A stretch of DNA of 27,785 bases from CAZWBR01 sp964404205 (GTDB lineage Bacteria; Bacteroidota; Bacteroidia; Bacteroidales; Prolixibacteraceae): the NCBI GenBank assembly GCA_964404205.1, contig CAYOJD010000029.1:1-27785 (forward strand). Reading direction: 5' to 3'. This document shows, piece after piece, positions 8,657-17,159 of this stretch. The position numbers were made by a program, and so were the translations under genes. A model generated the notes under the pieces. That model did no database searches, had not been told where the DNA came from, and saw only the letters and a list, made by a program, of their open reading frames with translations. Each line of letters opens with the position of its first letter. Within the stretch, counting starts at the first letter, position 1.

Positions 8657-10858
8657 TTAGAACCAATATCCAATAGACAGGAATGGGGAAAATGTTTTGT
8701 TGTAGCTGGAGATACTTCCCATCAACTCGAACGGGCCAACCATATTGTTCAAGAAACTTAGCCTTAGCCCTGTTCCGTATATCCAACTCGAATTGGTAAC
8801 AAAGGTATTATCGTCGCTGTAAGCTGCCGCCTGTCCGACGAGCGATAAATAAACTTTATTCCATACATTGATGCGCGTTTCGAGACTTAGCGTTCCGACA
8901 CTTGCGGTTATAATTTCCATCCGGCGTAAGCCGTAAAACGGAACTTGCACATCAAGATAATCGATTTGCTGCACCCCGCCCAAAAATGTTTTATGGAAAA
9001 ACGACTCCCCTTCACCCATCACCATTCTTGAATAGAACGATGGCAACAGAGTTACTCTTTTTGACAAACTAAAAGCCCGTTGAACCGAATAGTTTACAAT
9101 TAAATAGGGATGATTGAGTCCATCGGTAAGTTTATTGTTCAGCACAGCTTTGACAGAAGCACCCATGGTTATCCCATGCGTTGGAAAATAGATGTGATTT
9201 AATGTGTTATGCTCGAATCGGGCACTTACATTCACAAAGGTCTTCTCCGGGACATCTTTTTTTGGAAAATTACCAATTACCGAACCAAGTGCAAAATGCT
9301 CGACCGAGCCACCCAACGATAACCGCGACGATTTCGACAAAAAAGACTGAGTGTACAACTGAAACTGGTTCAGTTTAATATTGATTTCAGCATCGCGCGA
9401 CGACCCATTGTAACGGTAAAAGCGATCCTGGGCAAACATCATCCCGGCAAAAATTCCAGGTTTCCATCCTCGGTCGAGCGAATAACGAACAGCAAAAACT
9501 GGCAATGCCGATAATTTAGCGTCAACCGAAAGCCTCGACCCATAAAAATTATGCCCACGCAACGTGGCATTGAACAGCAACGCCGATCTCAAGTCTGAAT
9601 CATAGTGAAGACCTGCATTCAAACGGTTATTGGAACGCTCCTTCACCGTGAGGTAAAGCGTTTTTTGCGATTCTCCGCGAATTTGATAATTGACATACTC
9701 ATAATTACCCGTTGCATAGAGCCGTGAAATACTCTGTCTGATTTGCCCCAAAGTGATGCTGTCGCCCCGCTGAAGGCCAACCTGACCGAGGAAGAAAGTG
9801 ATGGTTGAGCGCTGTGTCCCTTCAACTTCAATGCGACTGATAGAAATATCTTCTTTTTCGTCGGGAATTGCCCTTGGCGGAATATTATTGGGCTTCAGAT
9901 GAAGCGAATCCCTTAGTTTAACCAACTGAGCATACACCTTTCGCGCTGCTAACTCACCTCTCAGAATAAGCGAATCAGCTGCCGTGTTGCTGAAACTCGA
10001 AGCAGAATAACCGTCAAGATTAGGGCGGATAGGAACGTCGACCTTTTCGGCATTTTTATCGCTTCGTTGTGTTGACATCAGCGAAATCAACTGGCTCATT
10101 ACGTCGGGAATTCCTTTTATCGATTCTTTGGCTCGTAACGTATCCATTATATCAACACCAATTATGATGTCAGCCCCCATTTCCAGACAGCGATCTACCG
10201 GATAATTGTTGACCAACCCGCCATCGACCAAAAGCTTTCCATCGATTTCGCTGGCTGAAAATGCTGCCGGAACAGCCATGCTTGCCCTGATGGCCATTGG
10301 GAGCGAACCTCTGTTCAATACAACCTCCTTCCCTGTCGAGAGATCGGTCGCTATGCAAAGGAACGGAATCGGCAATTTCGAAAAATCGGACACATCGTGA
10401 TAACCGTATGTAAGGTACGAGAGTAAATCTATAACATGCTGTCCGTTAAGCAATCCGGTTGAAAGGGCAATTCTTTTCGACTCGATGGGAAAGCTAATAT
10501 TATAGCGTGCCTGTTCTGTTTTATCGAGTTGCGACACATATTCTGGTTTTGAATCGTTACTAAGCAAATATTCCCAGTCGGCTGTTCTTATTATCTTTTC
10601 GAGCGAATCGGCACTATATCCCAGCGAATACAGCCCGCCTACAATACTCCCGATACTGGTTCCGGCAATGTAATCGATTGGAATACCAACCTCTTCAATG
10701 ACTTTCAGCACGCCGACATGGGCAAAACCTTTTGCTCCGCCACCCGACAAAACCAGCCCAATTTTAGGCCTTCTCTCCTGCGAAAATCCAATTGATGAGC
10801 CAATCAGCAGGAAAAAGACGATCAGTTTCGAGACCCTGAGTAAAGCATGAATCCTCAT
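8657..10858 (-). CDS. patatin-like phospholipase with POTRA and outer-membrane barrel (PlpD-like)
   Basis: Predicted outer-membrane lipid hydrolase of 733 residues. A signal peptide occupies roughly 1-26. The patatin domain has the oxyanion loop GGGAKG (39-44), the nucleophile elbow GTSIG with Ser68, and the catalytic-dyad motif DGG with Asp212. A POTRA-like region lies at about 338-407, followed by an Omp85/surface-antigen barrel to the C-terminus, which ends in aromatic YWF. This is the layout of type Vd (PlpD-like) autotransporters, in which the barrel anchors or exports the lipase; that topology is known for the family and not shown here. It lies directly upstream of dacB on the same strand and is divergent from crcB. 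Confidence 0.92.
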   Translation of the reverse strand: MRIHALLRVSKLIVFFLLIGSSIGFSQERRPKIGLVLSGGGAKGFAHVGVLKVIEEVGIPIDYIAGTSIGSIVGGLYSLGYSADSLEKIIRTADWEYLLSNDSKPEYVSQLDKTEQARYNISFPIESKRIALSTGLLNGQHVIDLLSYLTYGYHDVSDFSKLPIPFLCIATDLSTGKEVVLNRGSLPMAIRASMAVPAAFSASEIDGKLLVDGGLVNNYPVDRCLEMGADIIIGVDIMDTLRAKESIKGIPDVMSQLISLMSTQRSDKNAEKVDVPIRPNLDGYSASSFSNTAADSLILRGELAARKVYAQLVKLRDSLHLKPNNIPPRAIPDEKEDISISRIEVEGTQRSTITFFLGQVGLQRGDSITLGQIRQSISRLYATGNYEYVNYQIRGESQKTLYLTVKERSNNRLNAGLHYDSDLRSALLFNATLRGHNFYGSRLSVDAKLSALPVFAVRYSLDRGWKPGIFAGMMFAQDRFYRYNGSSRDAEINIKLNQFQLYTQSFLSKSSRLSLGGSVEHFALGSVIGNFPKKDVPEKTFVNVSARFEHNTLNHIYFPTHGITMGASVKAVLNNKLTDGLNHPYLIVNYSVQRAFSLSKRVTLLPSFYSRMVMGEGESFFHKTFLGGVQQIDYLDVQVPFYGLRRMEIITASVGTLSLETRINVWNKVYLSLVGQAAAYSDDNTFVTNSSWIYGTGLRLSFLNNMVGPFELMGSISSYNKTFSPFLSIGYWF

Positions 10859-11008
10859 ATCGGAAATTTTAAGTAAAATTTAGATAAAAAATGACAATCT
10901 CCTAATTATATATGCAGGCTGGTAAATATAATTCATTCGGTTTATACAGTCTGCAAACAGAATTGTTTATTTTTAGCACAAATTAAAGATCATCAATAAC
11001 TATCCGGG

Positions 11009-11389
11009 GTGTTAAAAGCAATTATGATAGTAGGCATAGGAGGGGCATTAGGCTCAGTTAGCCGGTTTTTAGCCCAGCGTGGAGCCGAACAGCTGTTTGC
11101 CACCTCTTTCCCTCTGGGGACTTTTCTGGTTAATATTATCGGAAGTTTTATTATCGGAGTAGCCTACACGCTGGCCGAACGGGGCGGGATACTTACCTAC
11201 GAGAGCCGTCTGTTTATTATGGTTGGGTTTTGTGGTGGTTTCACCACCTTTTCCACCTTTGCTTTCGATAATTTTATGATGATATCGGGAAATCTTTGGC
11301 AGTTTCTAATCCTGAACATCGGCGGGAGTATTTTGGCCGGGTTGCTGGCCGTTTATGCCGGAATTGTGGTTACGCGGATGCTTTGGTAA
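11009..11389 (+). CDS. crcB: fluoride channel CrcB/Fluc
   Basis: Small dimeric membrane channel that exports fluoride. The 126 residues span four hydrophobic segments. Family motifs are clear: GGALGSVSRF (11-20), GTFLVNIIGS with Asn42, and GFCGGFTTFSTF (73-84), whose phenylalanines line the fluoride path and whose central break binds the structural sodium. The start used is GTG at 11009; an in-frame ATG at 11024 would cost five residues and is possible. No fluoride riboswitch pattern is visible in the 150 bases upstream. A DUF190 gene, often found beside crcB, lies two genes downstream. Confidence 0.94.
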   Translation: MLKAIMIVGIGGALGSVSRFLAQRGAEQLFATSFPLGTFLVNIIGSFIIGVAYTLAERGGILTYESRLFIMVGFCGGFTTFSTFAFDNFMMISGNLWQFLILNIGGSILAGLLAVYAGIVVTRMLW

Positions 11390-11576
11390 CAAACCGAACA
11401 TAAAGGATTATATATAAATAAAATAGAATCTCCAATCATTTTATTTCACTAAGACAAAAACCGACCAAAAAGGACCATTTCCAACTTGTCATGAAAAAAA
11501 ATTTTTGAAGAATTAGGGGTCTTTTTCAGAGTGACTGTCTAATGATTGTAAACAGTCCATTAAATCCGTTGAAACC

Positions 11577-12875
11577 ATGAAAACACTAATTCAAAAAAAC
11601 ATCAAAAATTGGCTGGCCATTGCAATTGTAATTATGTTGATGGCCGGTAACACCGGGGCAGTTCTTGCATCCAACCCGAAATCCAATCAGCCTGATACAT
11701 TGACATATGTTCAATTTAAAGGCTCAGTAACCGATATTGAAACCCGCGCGGCACTTATTTTCGCCACCCTTTCGCTCGAAGGAACCAACATCGCCACCAT
11801 CACCAACAGCGAAGGCGAATTCTCGCTGAAAGTTCCGAAGAACATCACGAACGGTAAAATTACAGTTTCGCACCTCGGATATAAGAACAAAGAGGTTAAT
11901 CTCAGCGAGATGAAACCCGAGAAAAACAGAATCGAGCTCGAAATCTTTACCGTGTCGCTCAGCGAAGTAAATGTTTTCCCGAAAGATCCTGAACTGTTGA
12001 TGAGAGCTGTGATGAACAAAAGAACTCAAAACTACAGCGACGACCAAAATCTGATGACCGCATTCTACCGCGAAACCATCAAAAAGAAAAAGACCTATGT
12101 TTCTCTTTCTGAAGCTGTAATCGAAGTCTACAAACAACCTTATGCATCGCTGCGCACCGATATGGCCGAACTGTTCAAAGGGCGCAAAAGCACCGACTAT
12201 GCAAAACTCGACACGTTGACCTTCAAGCTTCAAGGAGGCCCATACACCAATCTCTATCTCGATATCATGAAAAACCCGGAAATGATTTTCACAGAAGACA
12301 TGATTGGCAACTATGAGTTCACGATTGAAAACATCACCAAAATTGACGAACGTCTGGTATATGTTATTGGTTTTAAACAACGAGAATTTGTCAGTGAGCC
12401 TCTTTATTACGGTAAAATTTATGTCGAAACTGAAAGTCTGGCCATCACCAATGCCACCTTCAATTTGAATCTCGAAAATAAAGCAGCCGCCAGCGATCTT
12501 TTCATCAAGAAAAAACCAATAGGAGCAAAAGTATTCCCTACCGAAGCATCGTACCAGATTGTTTATCGCGAAAAAGATGGCAAATGGCTCTATGGCTACA
12601 GCCGTGGTCAAATCAACTTCAAGGTCGACTGGGACAAGAAGTTCTTCAACACAACTTACGAATCGACCATCGAAATGGCGGTAACCGACTGGGAAAAGAT
12701 GGACACAAAAAATGCAAAACCGACTGAAAGGCTCCGCAGCAATGTTGTCCTCACCGACCAGCTCACTGGCTTTGCCGACCCGGAATTTTGGGGTGAATAC
12801 AACGTTATTGAACCGGAAAAACCTATCGAAATGGCCATCAAAAAGATTCAGAAAAAACTGGAAAAGACCAATTAA
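11577..12875 (+). CDS. carboxypeptidase-like regulatory domain protein, exported
   Basis: A 432-residue exported protein of unknown role. Hydrophobic residues 13-31 form a signal peptide ending near VLASNP. Residues about 45-125 form a CarboxypepD_reg-like beta-sandwich (FKGSVTDIETRAAL, then LEGTNIATITNSEGEFSLKVP, then VSHLGYKNKEV), the fold that begins many Bacteroidota outer-membrane transporters. No TonB-dependent plug or barrel follows. The remaining roughly 300 residues are beta-rich and charged, like Bacteroidota envelope proteins annotated only by this domain. It sits between crcB and the DUF190 gene and has its own strong terminator. I cannot assign a substrate. Confidence 0.8.
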   Translation: MKTLIQKNIKNWLAIAIVIMLMAGNTGAVLASNPKSNQPDTLTYVQFKGSVTDIETRAALIFATLSLEGTNIATITNSEGEFSLKVPKNITNGKITVSHLGYKNKEVNLSEMKPEKNRIELEIFTVSLSEVNVFPKDPELLMRAVMNKRTQNYSDDQNLMTAFYRETIKKKKTYVSLSEAVIEVYKQPYASLRTDMAELFKGRKSTDYAKLDTLTFKLQGGPYTNLYLDIMKNPEMIFTEDMIGNYEFTIENITKIDERLVYVIGFKQREFVSEPLYYGKIYVETESLAITNATFNLNLENKAAASDLFIKKKPIGAKVFPTEASYQIVYREKDGKWLYGYSRGQINFKVDWDKKFFNTTYESTIEMAVTDWEKMDTKNAKPTERLRSNVVLTDQLTGFADPEFWGEYNVIEPEKPIEMAIKKIQKKLEKTN

Positions 12876-12926
12876 TCCAACTACCGTTCTGCGCACGTAA
12901 ACATCCGATAATTAACTCCAACCCCG

Positions 12927-12961
12927 ACTGTCCCCGGCCAAAAGCCGGGGCAGTTATTTTA
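12927..12961 (+). terminator. intrinsic terminator after the carboxypeptidase-regulatory-like gene
   Basis: Arms ACTG+CCCCGGC (12927-12938, one T bulged) and GCCGGGG+CAGT (12944-12954) make an 11-bp G/C-rich stem with a CAAAA loop. TTATTTTA follows. It lies 51 bases after the stop codon. Confidence 0.88.
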
Positions 12962-13004
12962 TAGCGGTTTCACAGCACAGGTTTACATCAATTAGTCAGA
13001 TTCG

Positions 13005-13035
13005 TTGATAAATCGGCAAAAAATCACTACATTTA
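13005..13035 (+). promoter_or_regulatory. candidate promoter for the DUF190 gene
   Basis: TTG (13005-13007), 20 bases, then TACATTTA (13028-13035), one mismatch from TAnnTTTG. It lies between the preceding terminator and the ATG at 13100, which suggests the DUF190 gene is transcribed on its own. Confidence 0.4.
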
Positions 13036-13099
13036 AGGTATACATCTTTACATTCCGGAACAGCGACAACCATCATTTCAAACTATAAATGAAACCGTT

Positions 13100-13459
13100 A
13101 TGAAACTATCGGGAAAATGTACAAATCTTCGGATTTTCTGCGGGGAATCCGATAAATACGAAGGTCAGTTGCTTTACGAAGCGATTATTTTTGCAGCCCG
13201 TCATGCCGGGCTGGCCGGTGCTACTGCATTCAGGGGAGTCATGTCATTTGGCCCAAGTCACTCCATCCATACGCTGAAAATCTTTGCCCTTTCGAGCGAT
13301 CTTCCGGTTATTATCGACATTATTGACACCCGCGAACGAATCGACGATTTTATGCCACTACTCGAATCGATGTTACGCGATTCGGGAAAAGGGGGAATGG
13401 TCACCACTTTTGAGGTCGATGTGGCACGTTACGAAGCCGGCATCAAACACCGTAATTAA
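13100..13459 (+). CDS. DUF190 domain protein (PII-like fold)
   Basis: A 119-residue cytoplasmic protein of the DUF190 family, a ferredoxin-like fold related to PII signalling proteins, usually encoded close to crcB. Matches to the family are the opening LRIFCGESDKYEGQLLYEAI, the helix AARHAGLAGATAFRG and the strand GFGPSH-like segment here read as SFGPSHSIHT. The paired gene neighbourhood suggests a part in fluoride handling or ion homeostasis, but no molecular function is established that I can state. The start is the second of two nearby ATGs; the one at 13089 meets a stop after four codons. Confidence 0.9.
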   Translation: MKLSGKCTNLRIFCGESDKYEGQLLYEAIIFAARHAGLAGATAFRGVMSFGPSHSIHTLKIFALSSDLPVIIDIIDTRERIDDFMPLLESMLRDSGKGGMVTTFEVDVARYEAGIKHRN

Positions 13460-13517
13460 TTTAACCTCTTCTTAACAGAGAATCGCATCAATGACCCAAT
13501 ATTTCACTAAGAATCAT

Positions 13518-13525
13518 TATCTTTG
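13518..13525 (+). promoter_or_regulatory. candidate -7 element for enolase
   Basis: TATCTTTG matches TAnnTTTG exactly, about 83 bases before the eno ATG. No TTG is found at the ideal -33 distance, so only the -7 element is supported. Confidence 0.4.
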
Positions 13526-13607
13526 TCTGGTTTTTTGAAAAAAAATCAAACTACATGCTGTCAATCTGATAGCTAATATATTGTGTAACATAAATACCAT
13601 AAAAACA

Positions 13608-14909
13608 ATGTTAATTTACAAAGTTGTAGGAAGAGAAATTCTCGACTCACGCGGTAACCCAACCGTTGAAGTAGAAATTACGCTTGAAAGCGGTGTTGTT
13701 GGCCGTGCGGCCGTACCATCAGGTGCATCGACCGGCGAAAACGAAGCAATTGAACTGCGCGATGGTGACAAAAGCCGTTACCTGGGCAAAGGCGTTCTGA
13801 AAGCTGTTGAAAATGTCAACACAGTTATTGCTAAGGAAATTGTTGGCATGAGCGCGCTCGATCAGGTAGCTCTCGACCACAAATTGCTAGCCCTCGATGG
13901 TACCAAAACCAAATCGAAACTGGGCGCCAACGCCATTTTGGGGGTATCGCTTGCTGTAGCCAAAGCCGCCGCTGCTTACCTTGAAATGCCGCTTTACCGC
14001 TATATTGGTGGCACCAACGCCAAAACCCTTCCTGTTCCGATGATGAACATCATCAATGGTGGCTCGCACTCCGATGCCCCTATTGCTTTTCAGGAATTCA
14101 TGATTCGTCCTATCGGTGCCACTTCTTTCCGCGAAGGCCTCCGCATGGGTGCTGAAGTTTTCCACAGCCTCAAAAAAGTATTGCATGACCGTAACCTTAG
14201 CACAGCAGTTGGTGACGAAGGTGGTTTTGCCCCCGCCCTCAATGGTACCGAAGATGCCCTCAACAGCATTATCGAAGCCATCAAAAAAGCAGGTTACAAA
14301 CCTGGCCGCGCCGAAGAAGGAGGCGATGTATCGATCGGTCTCGACTGTGCCGCTTCAGAATTCTTCAAAGATGGTATTTACAACTATGCCAAGTTTGAAG
14401 GCGAAAATGGCGCCAAACGCAATATCGACAAACAAGTTTATTTCCTTGCCGAATTGGTAGCAAAATTCCCGATCGACTCTATTGAAGACGGATGTTCAGA
14501 AAATGACTGGGAGGGTTGGGTAAAACTGACCCAGAAAATCGGAGACAAATGTCAGTTGGTAGGCGACGACCTTTTCGTAACCAACGTTGAGTACCTGAAA
14601 AAAGGTATCGAAGTTGGTGCAGCCAACTCAATCCTTATCAAGGTAAACCAGATTGGTACCCTCACCGAAACGCTCGACGCAATTGAAATGGCACACCGCG
14701 CTGGCTACACTTCTGTAACTTCGCACCGTTCAGGCGAAACCGAAGATGCAACCATTGCCGATATCGCTGTGGCAACCAACAGTGGACAGATCAAAACCGG
14801 TTCATTGAGCCGTTCTGACCGTATGGCTAAATACAACCAGCTTCTCCGCATTGAAGAAGAGTTGGGTGCAGCTGCCATTTATGGTTACAAAAAAGTAAAA
14901 AAAGCTTAA
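13608..14909 (+). CDS. eno: enolase
   Basis: Glycolytic enzyme that converts 2-phosphoglycerate to phosphoenolpyruvate. The start used is ATG 13608, giving 433 residues that begin MLIYKVVGREILDSRGNPTV as in other enolases. A TTG 27 bases upstream is in frame but adds residues unlike the family. GASTGENEA, GGSHSDAPIAFQEFM, GDEGGFAP, the catalytic-lysine segment SILIKVNQIGT and the signature SHRSGETED are all intact. The gene is flanked by its own -7 element and a strong terminator, so it is likely monocistronic. Codon choice appears more regular than in its neighbours, as expected of a highly expressed gene. Confidence 0.97.
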   Translation: MLIYKVVGREILDSRGNPTVEVEITLESGVVGRAAVPSGASTGENEAIELRDGDKSRYLGKGVLKAVENVNTVIAKEIVGMSALDQVALDHKLLALDGTKTKSKLGANAILGVSLAVAKAAAAYLEMPLYRYIGGTNAKTLPVPMMNIINGGSHSDAPIAFQEFMIRPIGATSFREGLRMGAEVFHSLKKVLHDRNLSTAVGDEGGFAPALNGTEDALNSIIEAIKKAGYKPGRAEEGGDVSIGLDCAASEFFKDGIYNYAKFEGENGAKRNIDKQVYFLAELVAKFPIDSIEDGCSENDWEGWVKLTQKIGDKCQLVGDDLFVTNVEYLKKGIEVGAANSILIKVNQIGTLTETLDAIEMAHRAGYTSVTSHRSGETEDATIADIAVATNSGQIKTGSLSRSDRMAKYNQLLRIEEELGAAAIYGYKKVKKA

Positions 14910-14932
14910 TTGCATTTTTCAGCATAAAAATC

Positions 14933-14962
14933 AAAGCCTTCCGGTAACCGGAAGGCTTTTTT
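14933..14962 (+). terminator. intrinsic terminator of eno
   Basis: AAAGCCTTCCGG (14933-14944) pairs perfectly with CCGGAAGGCTTT (14948-14959) around a TAA loop. The T-run continues to 14962. It lies 24 bases after the eno stop. Confidence 0.93.
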
Positions 14963-14970
14963 ATTCTCAC

Positions 14971-15001
14971 AAAAAAAGGGCTGTCTAATTTGAACAGCCC
15001 T
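14971..15001 (-). terminator. intrinsic terminator of nagB
   Basis: On the minus strand AGGGCTGT (15001-14994) pairs with ACAGCCCT (14984-14977) around a nine-base loop. It is followed by T (14976-14971). It points opposite to the eno terminator nine bases away, insulating the convergent genes. Confidence 0.88.
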
Positions 15002-15031
15002 AATATTGAAAGATTAAGAACAATTTAGATA

Positions 15032-15862
15032 TTACCAACCCAAGTTATGGTCCTTTTGCCAAAGCAAACCCGGTTCAAGATGCTCCTTCTCGATATCCTT
15101 GAAGTAGCGGTAAGTACCAACTTTTAAATCAATCGTAGCAGCTTCATCACAAATAATAATTCCATTGGTGTGCAATTGCAACGCCGAAATGGTCCACATG
15201 TGATTTAACCCACCTTCGACAGCTTTGTGCAACGCCCTCGATTTGTTATGTCCGGTAACTAAAATCAATACTTCGCGCGAATCCATAACCGTCCCGACAC
15301 CAACAGTCAACGCCAGCTTGGGAACTTGATTGATATCGTTATTGAAGAATCGGCTATTGGCAACCATTGTGTCGTGGTTCAGCGCTTTATCTCTTGTCCG
15401 TGACGAAAGGCTCGAACCCGGTTCGTTAAATGCCAGATGCCCATCGGCACCAACTCCNNNNNNNNNNTCGATGCCGCCTACTGATTTTATTTTCTCTTCG
15501 TAGCGTTTGCATTCCGCTTTCAAATCGGTTGCATTTCCATTCAGGATATTCACATTTTCAGACTTGATATCGATATGATTGAAAAAATTCTCCCACATAA
15601 ACGTATGATAACTTTGCGGATGCTCTTTGGGGATTCCAACATATTCATCCATATTAAATGTTACCACATTGCTGAATGACACTTTACCCTCTTTATAGAT
15701 ATTTATCAGCTCTTTGTAGGTTCCCAACGGAGTGCTTCCGGTGGGAAGCCCAAGTACAAACGGCTTTTCGGGTGTTGGTTTACTATCGTTAATCTTTCGG
15801 GCAATGTAAATAGCCGACCATTCTGCAACGTTGGCTGCATCGGGTTGAATAATTAGTCTCAT
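15032..15862 (-). CDS. nagB: glucosamine-6-phosphate deaminase, interrupted by a run of N
   Basis: Converts glucosamine 6-phosphate to fructose 6-phosphate and ammonia, feeding amino-sugar carbon into glycolysis. About 276 residues, close to E. coli NagB. GLPTGSTPLGTY binds phosphate. The catalytic Asp lies in NMDEYVG, and the Asp, His and Glu of the ADGHLAFNEPGSS segment are present. Ten N at 15458-15467 hide most of the stretch after GGI. Read in frame they leave D plus three unknown codons before GVGADG, whereas E. coli NagB has one more residue there. The real gap is therefore probably 13 bases, and 10 N is a placeholder. The gene is divergent from the EamA transporter. Confidence 0.94.
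   Translation of the reverse strand: MRLIIQPDAANVAEWSAIYIARKINDSKPTPEKPFVLGLPTGSTPLGTYKELINIYKEGKVSFSNVVTFNMDEYVGIPKEHPQSYHTFMWENFFNHIDIKSENVNILNGNATDLKAECKRYEEKIKSVGGIXXXXGVGADGHLAFNEPGSSLSSRTRDKALNHDTMVANSRFFNNDINQVPKLALTVGVGTVMDSREVLILVTGHNKSRALHKAVEGGLNHMWTISALQLHTNGIIICDEAATIDLKVGTYRYFKDIEKEHLEPGLLWQKDHNLGW
15458..15467. other. unresolved bases (10 N) inside nagB
   Basis: A run of exactly ten N. It lies between codons for GGI(D/E) and GVGADG of NagB, the glycine-rich LFxGG segment. A round-number run in an otherwise intact gene looks like an assembly or masking artefact. Confidence 0.97.
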
Positions 15863-15994
15863 TGATAGTTGTATTTTGATTTTTTAATGAGCCAAATTTG
15901 AGAAAAAAAACTGGAACTCGGAAAATATATACACCGTTAGCAAAGTTTAATATTGATTTGATAAAACAGCACTGCAAACGGCCGTTACTTTTTC

Positions 15995-16002
15995 TACTTT
16001 TG
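15995..16002 (+). promoter_or_regulatory. candidate -7 element for the EamA transporter
   Basis: TACTTTTG is an exact TAnnTTTG match 20 bases before the ATG at 16022. No clear TTG is seen at -33. Confidence 0.35.
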
Positions 16003-16021
16003 GGGTTTTAATCAAATTCTG

Positions 16022-16918
16022 ATGAATCATTTGGGCGAGATAGCCGGAATTCTGACAGCACTTTGCTGGACTGTATCGGCGTTAACCTTTTCGGTGGCCA
16101 CCAAACGCGCAGGCTCTTTAACGGTCAATATCATGCGGTTGTCTATCGCATTTTTGATTTTCATGCTTTGGTCTAAAATTAACCGCGGGTTATGGCTACC
16201 AACCGATGCGACTCCCGAATCGTGGAAATGGTTATCGGTATCTGGATTAATTGGTTTTGTAATAGGCGATTATTTTCTTTTCAAATCGTATGCATATCAG
16301 TCAGCCAAAATCTCGATGTTGATCATGTCGCTGGCTCCTCCGGTTGCAGCTATTTTTGGGGCCCTCGTTTTGCACGAGAAATTTACATTGCTTAATTTTT
16401 TGGGGATGGGACTGGTGCTCACAGGTATTGCAATTGTAATTTTGAAACGCAAAGAAGACGAGGATCAGCCACGCCACCGACTGAATTACCCAATAAAAGG
16501 ACTCCTGCTTGCATTTGGAGGCGCTGTGGGACAAGGTGTCGGTGCAGTATTTTCAAAGCTCGGGATGGGAAGCTACGACCCGTTTGCCTCGAGCCAAATC
16601 CGAACCATTACCGGAATAATCGGATTTGTAATTATAATTACGCTGGCGCGGAAATGGAAACAAATAAAAGAATCAGTTACAGGCAGCCATGCCATGCGGC
16701 CTTTGCTAATCGGCTCGTTTTTTGGCCCGTTTCTTGGGGTCTCACTTAGCCTGCTGGCTTTTCAACATACAACCGTTGGTGTAGCTTCCACATTGATTGC
16801 AACGGTCCCGGTATTTATTTTACTGCCATCGGTACTTTTTATGGGAGAAAAATTGAATTGGAAAGAGGTTGCCGGTGCATTTCTAGCCGTTGGCGGAATG
16901 GTTGTCTTCTTTCTTTAA
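16022..16918 (+). CDS. EamA/DMT-family transporter
   Basis: Inner-membrane transporter of 298 residues with ten predicted helices in two EamA repeats. The first repeat covers about residues 5-140 (GEIAGILTALCWTVSALTFS to GMGLVLTGIAIVIL) and the second about 155-298 (GLLLAFGGAVGQGVGAVFSK to GAFLAVGGMVVFFL). Each repeat ends in the family pattern of a helix-capping GE/HEK segment followed by a glycine-rich helix (LVLHEKFTLLNFLGM; LFMGEKLNWKEVAGA). Members export amino acids, nucleotide precursors or other small metabolites, and substrate cannot be read from the sequence. It has no operon partner: nagB is divergent, and 241 bases separate it from the Kdo8N operon. Confidence 0.88.
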   Translation: MNHLGEIAGILTALCWTVSALTFSVATKRAGSLTVNIMRLSIAFLIFMLWSKINRGLWLPTDATPESWKWLSVSGLIGFVIGDYFLFKSYAYQSAKISMLIMSLAPPVAAIFGALVLHEKFTLLNFLGMGLVLTGIAIVILKRKEDEDQPRHRLNYPIKGLLLAFGGAVGQGVGAVFSKLGMGSYDPFASSQIRTITGIIGFVIIITLARKWKQIKESVTGSHAMRPLLIGSFFGPFLGVSLSLLAFQHTTVGVASTLIATVPVFILLPSVLFMGEKLNWKEVAGAFLAVGGMVVFFL

Positions 16919-17106
16919 ATTCAGCCTATTAAGTTAAATTTCAATAATTTTTTCGCCCATTTTCGAGGTTAAAATGCAGCTAAAGAGCTTGTTTCCCAAT
17001 CCGTCGAAAAGTGCCATTTTTCGAAAAGTGCCCAATATCAGCAGTTATTTTCTCGAAATAGTATTACTTTTATCGGTTTTTAACAAGCAATGACATCCGG
17101 CGGCAA

Positions 17107-17135
17107 TTGGCTATCCGGTAACATTTTTAATATTG
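17107..17135 (+). promoter_or_regulatory. candidate promoter of the Kdo8N operon
   Basis: TTG (17107-17109), 18 bases, then TAATATTG (17128-17135), one base off TAnnTTTG. The predicted start near 17142 would give an 18-base leader before kdnA. Confidence 0.35.
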
Positions 17136-17159
17136 ACTAAATATTTGATTTAGATAACT

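Noticed and set aside
10859..11008. Possible fluoride riboswitch upstream of crcB
   Set aside because: The A/T-rich 150 bases lack the conserved fluoride-aptamer sequence blocks and any terminator-like stem.
11724..12896. A 390-codon open frame on the minus strand opposite the carboxypeptidase-regulatory-like gene
   Set aside because: The plus-strand protein has a signal peptide, a recognisable domain and a terminator. The minus frame is rich in Phe, Val and Cys with no domain, as expected of an antisense shadow of biased codons.
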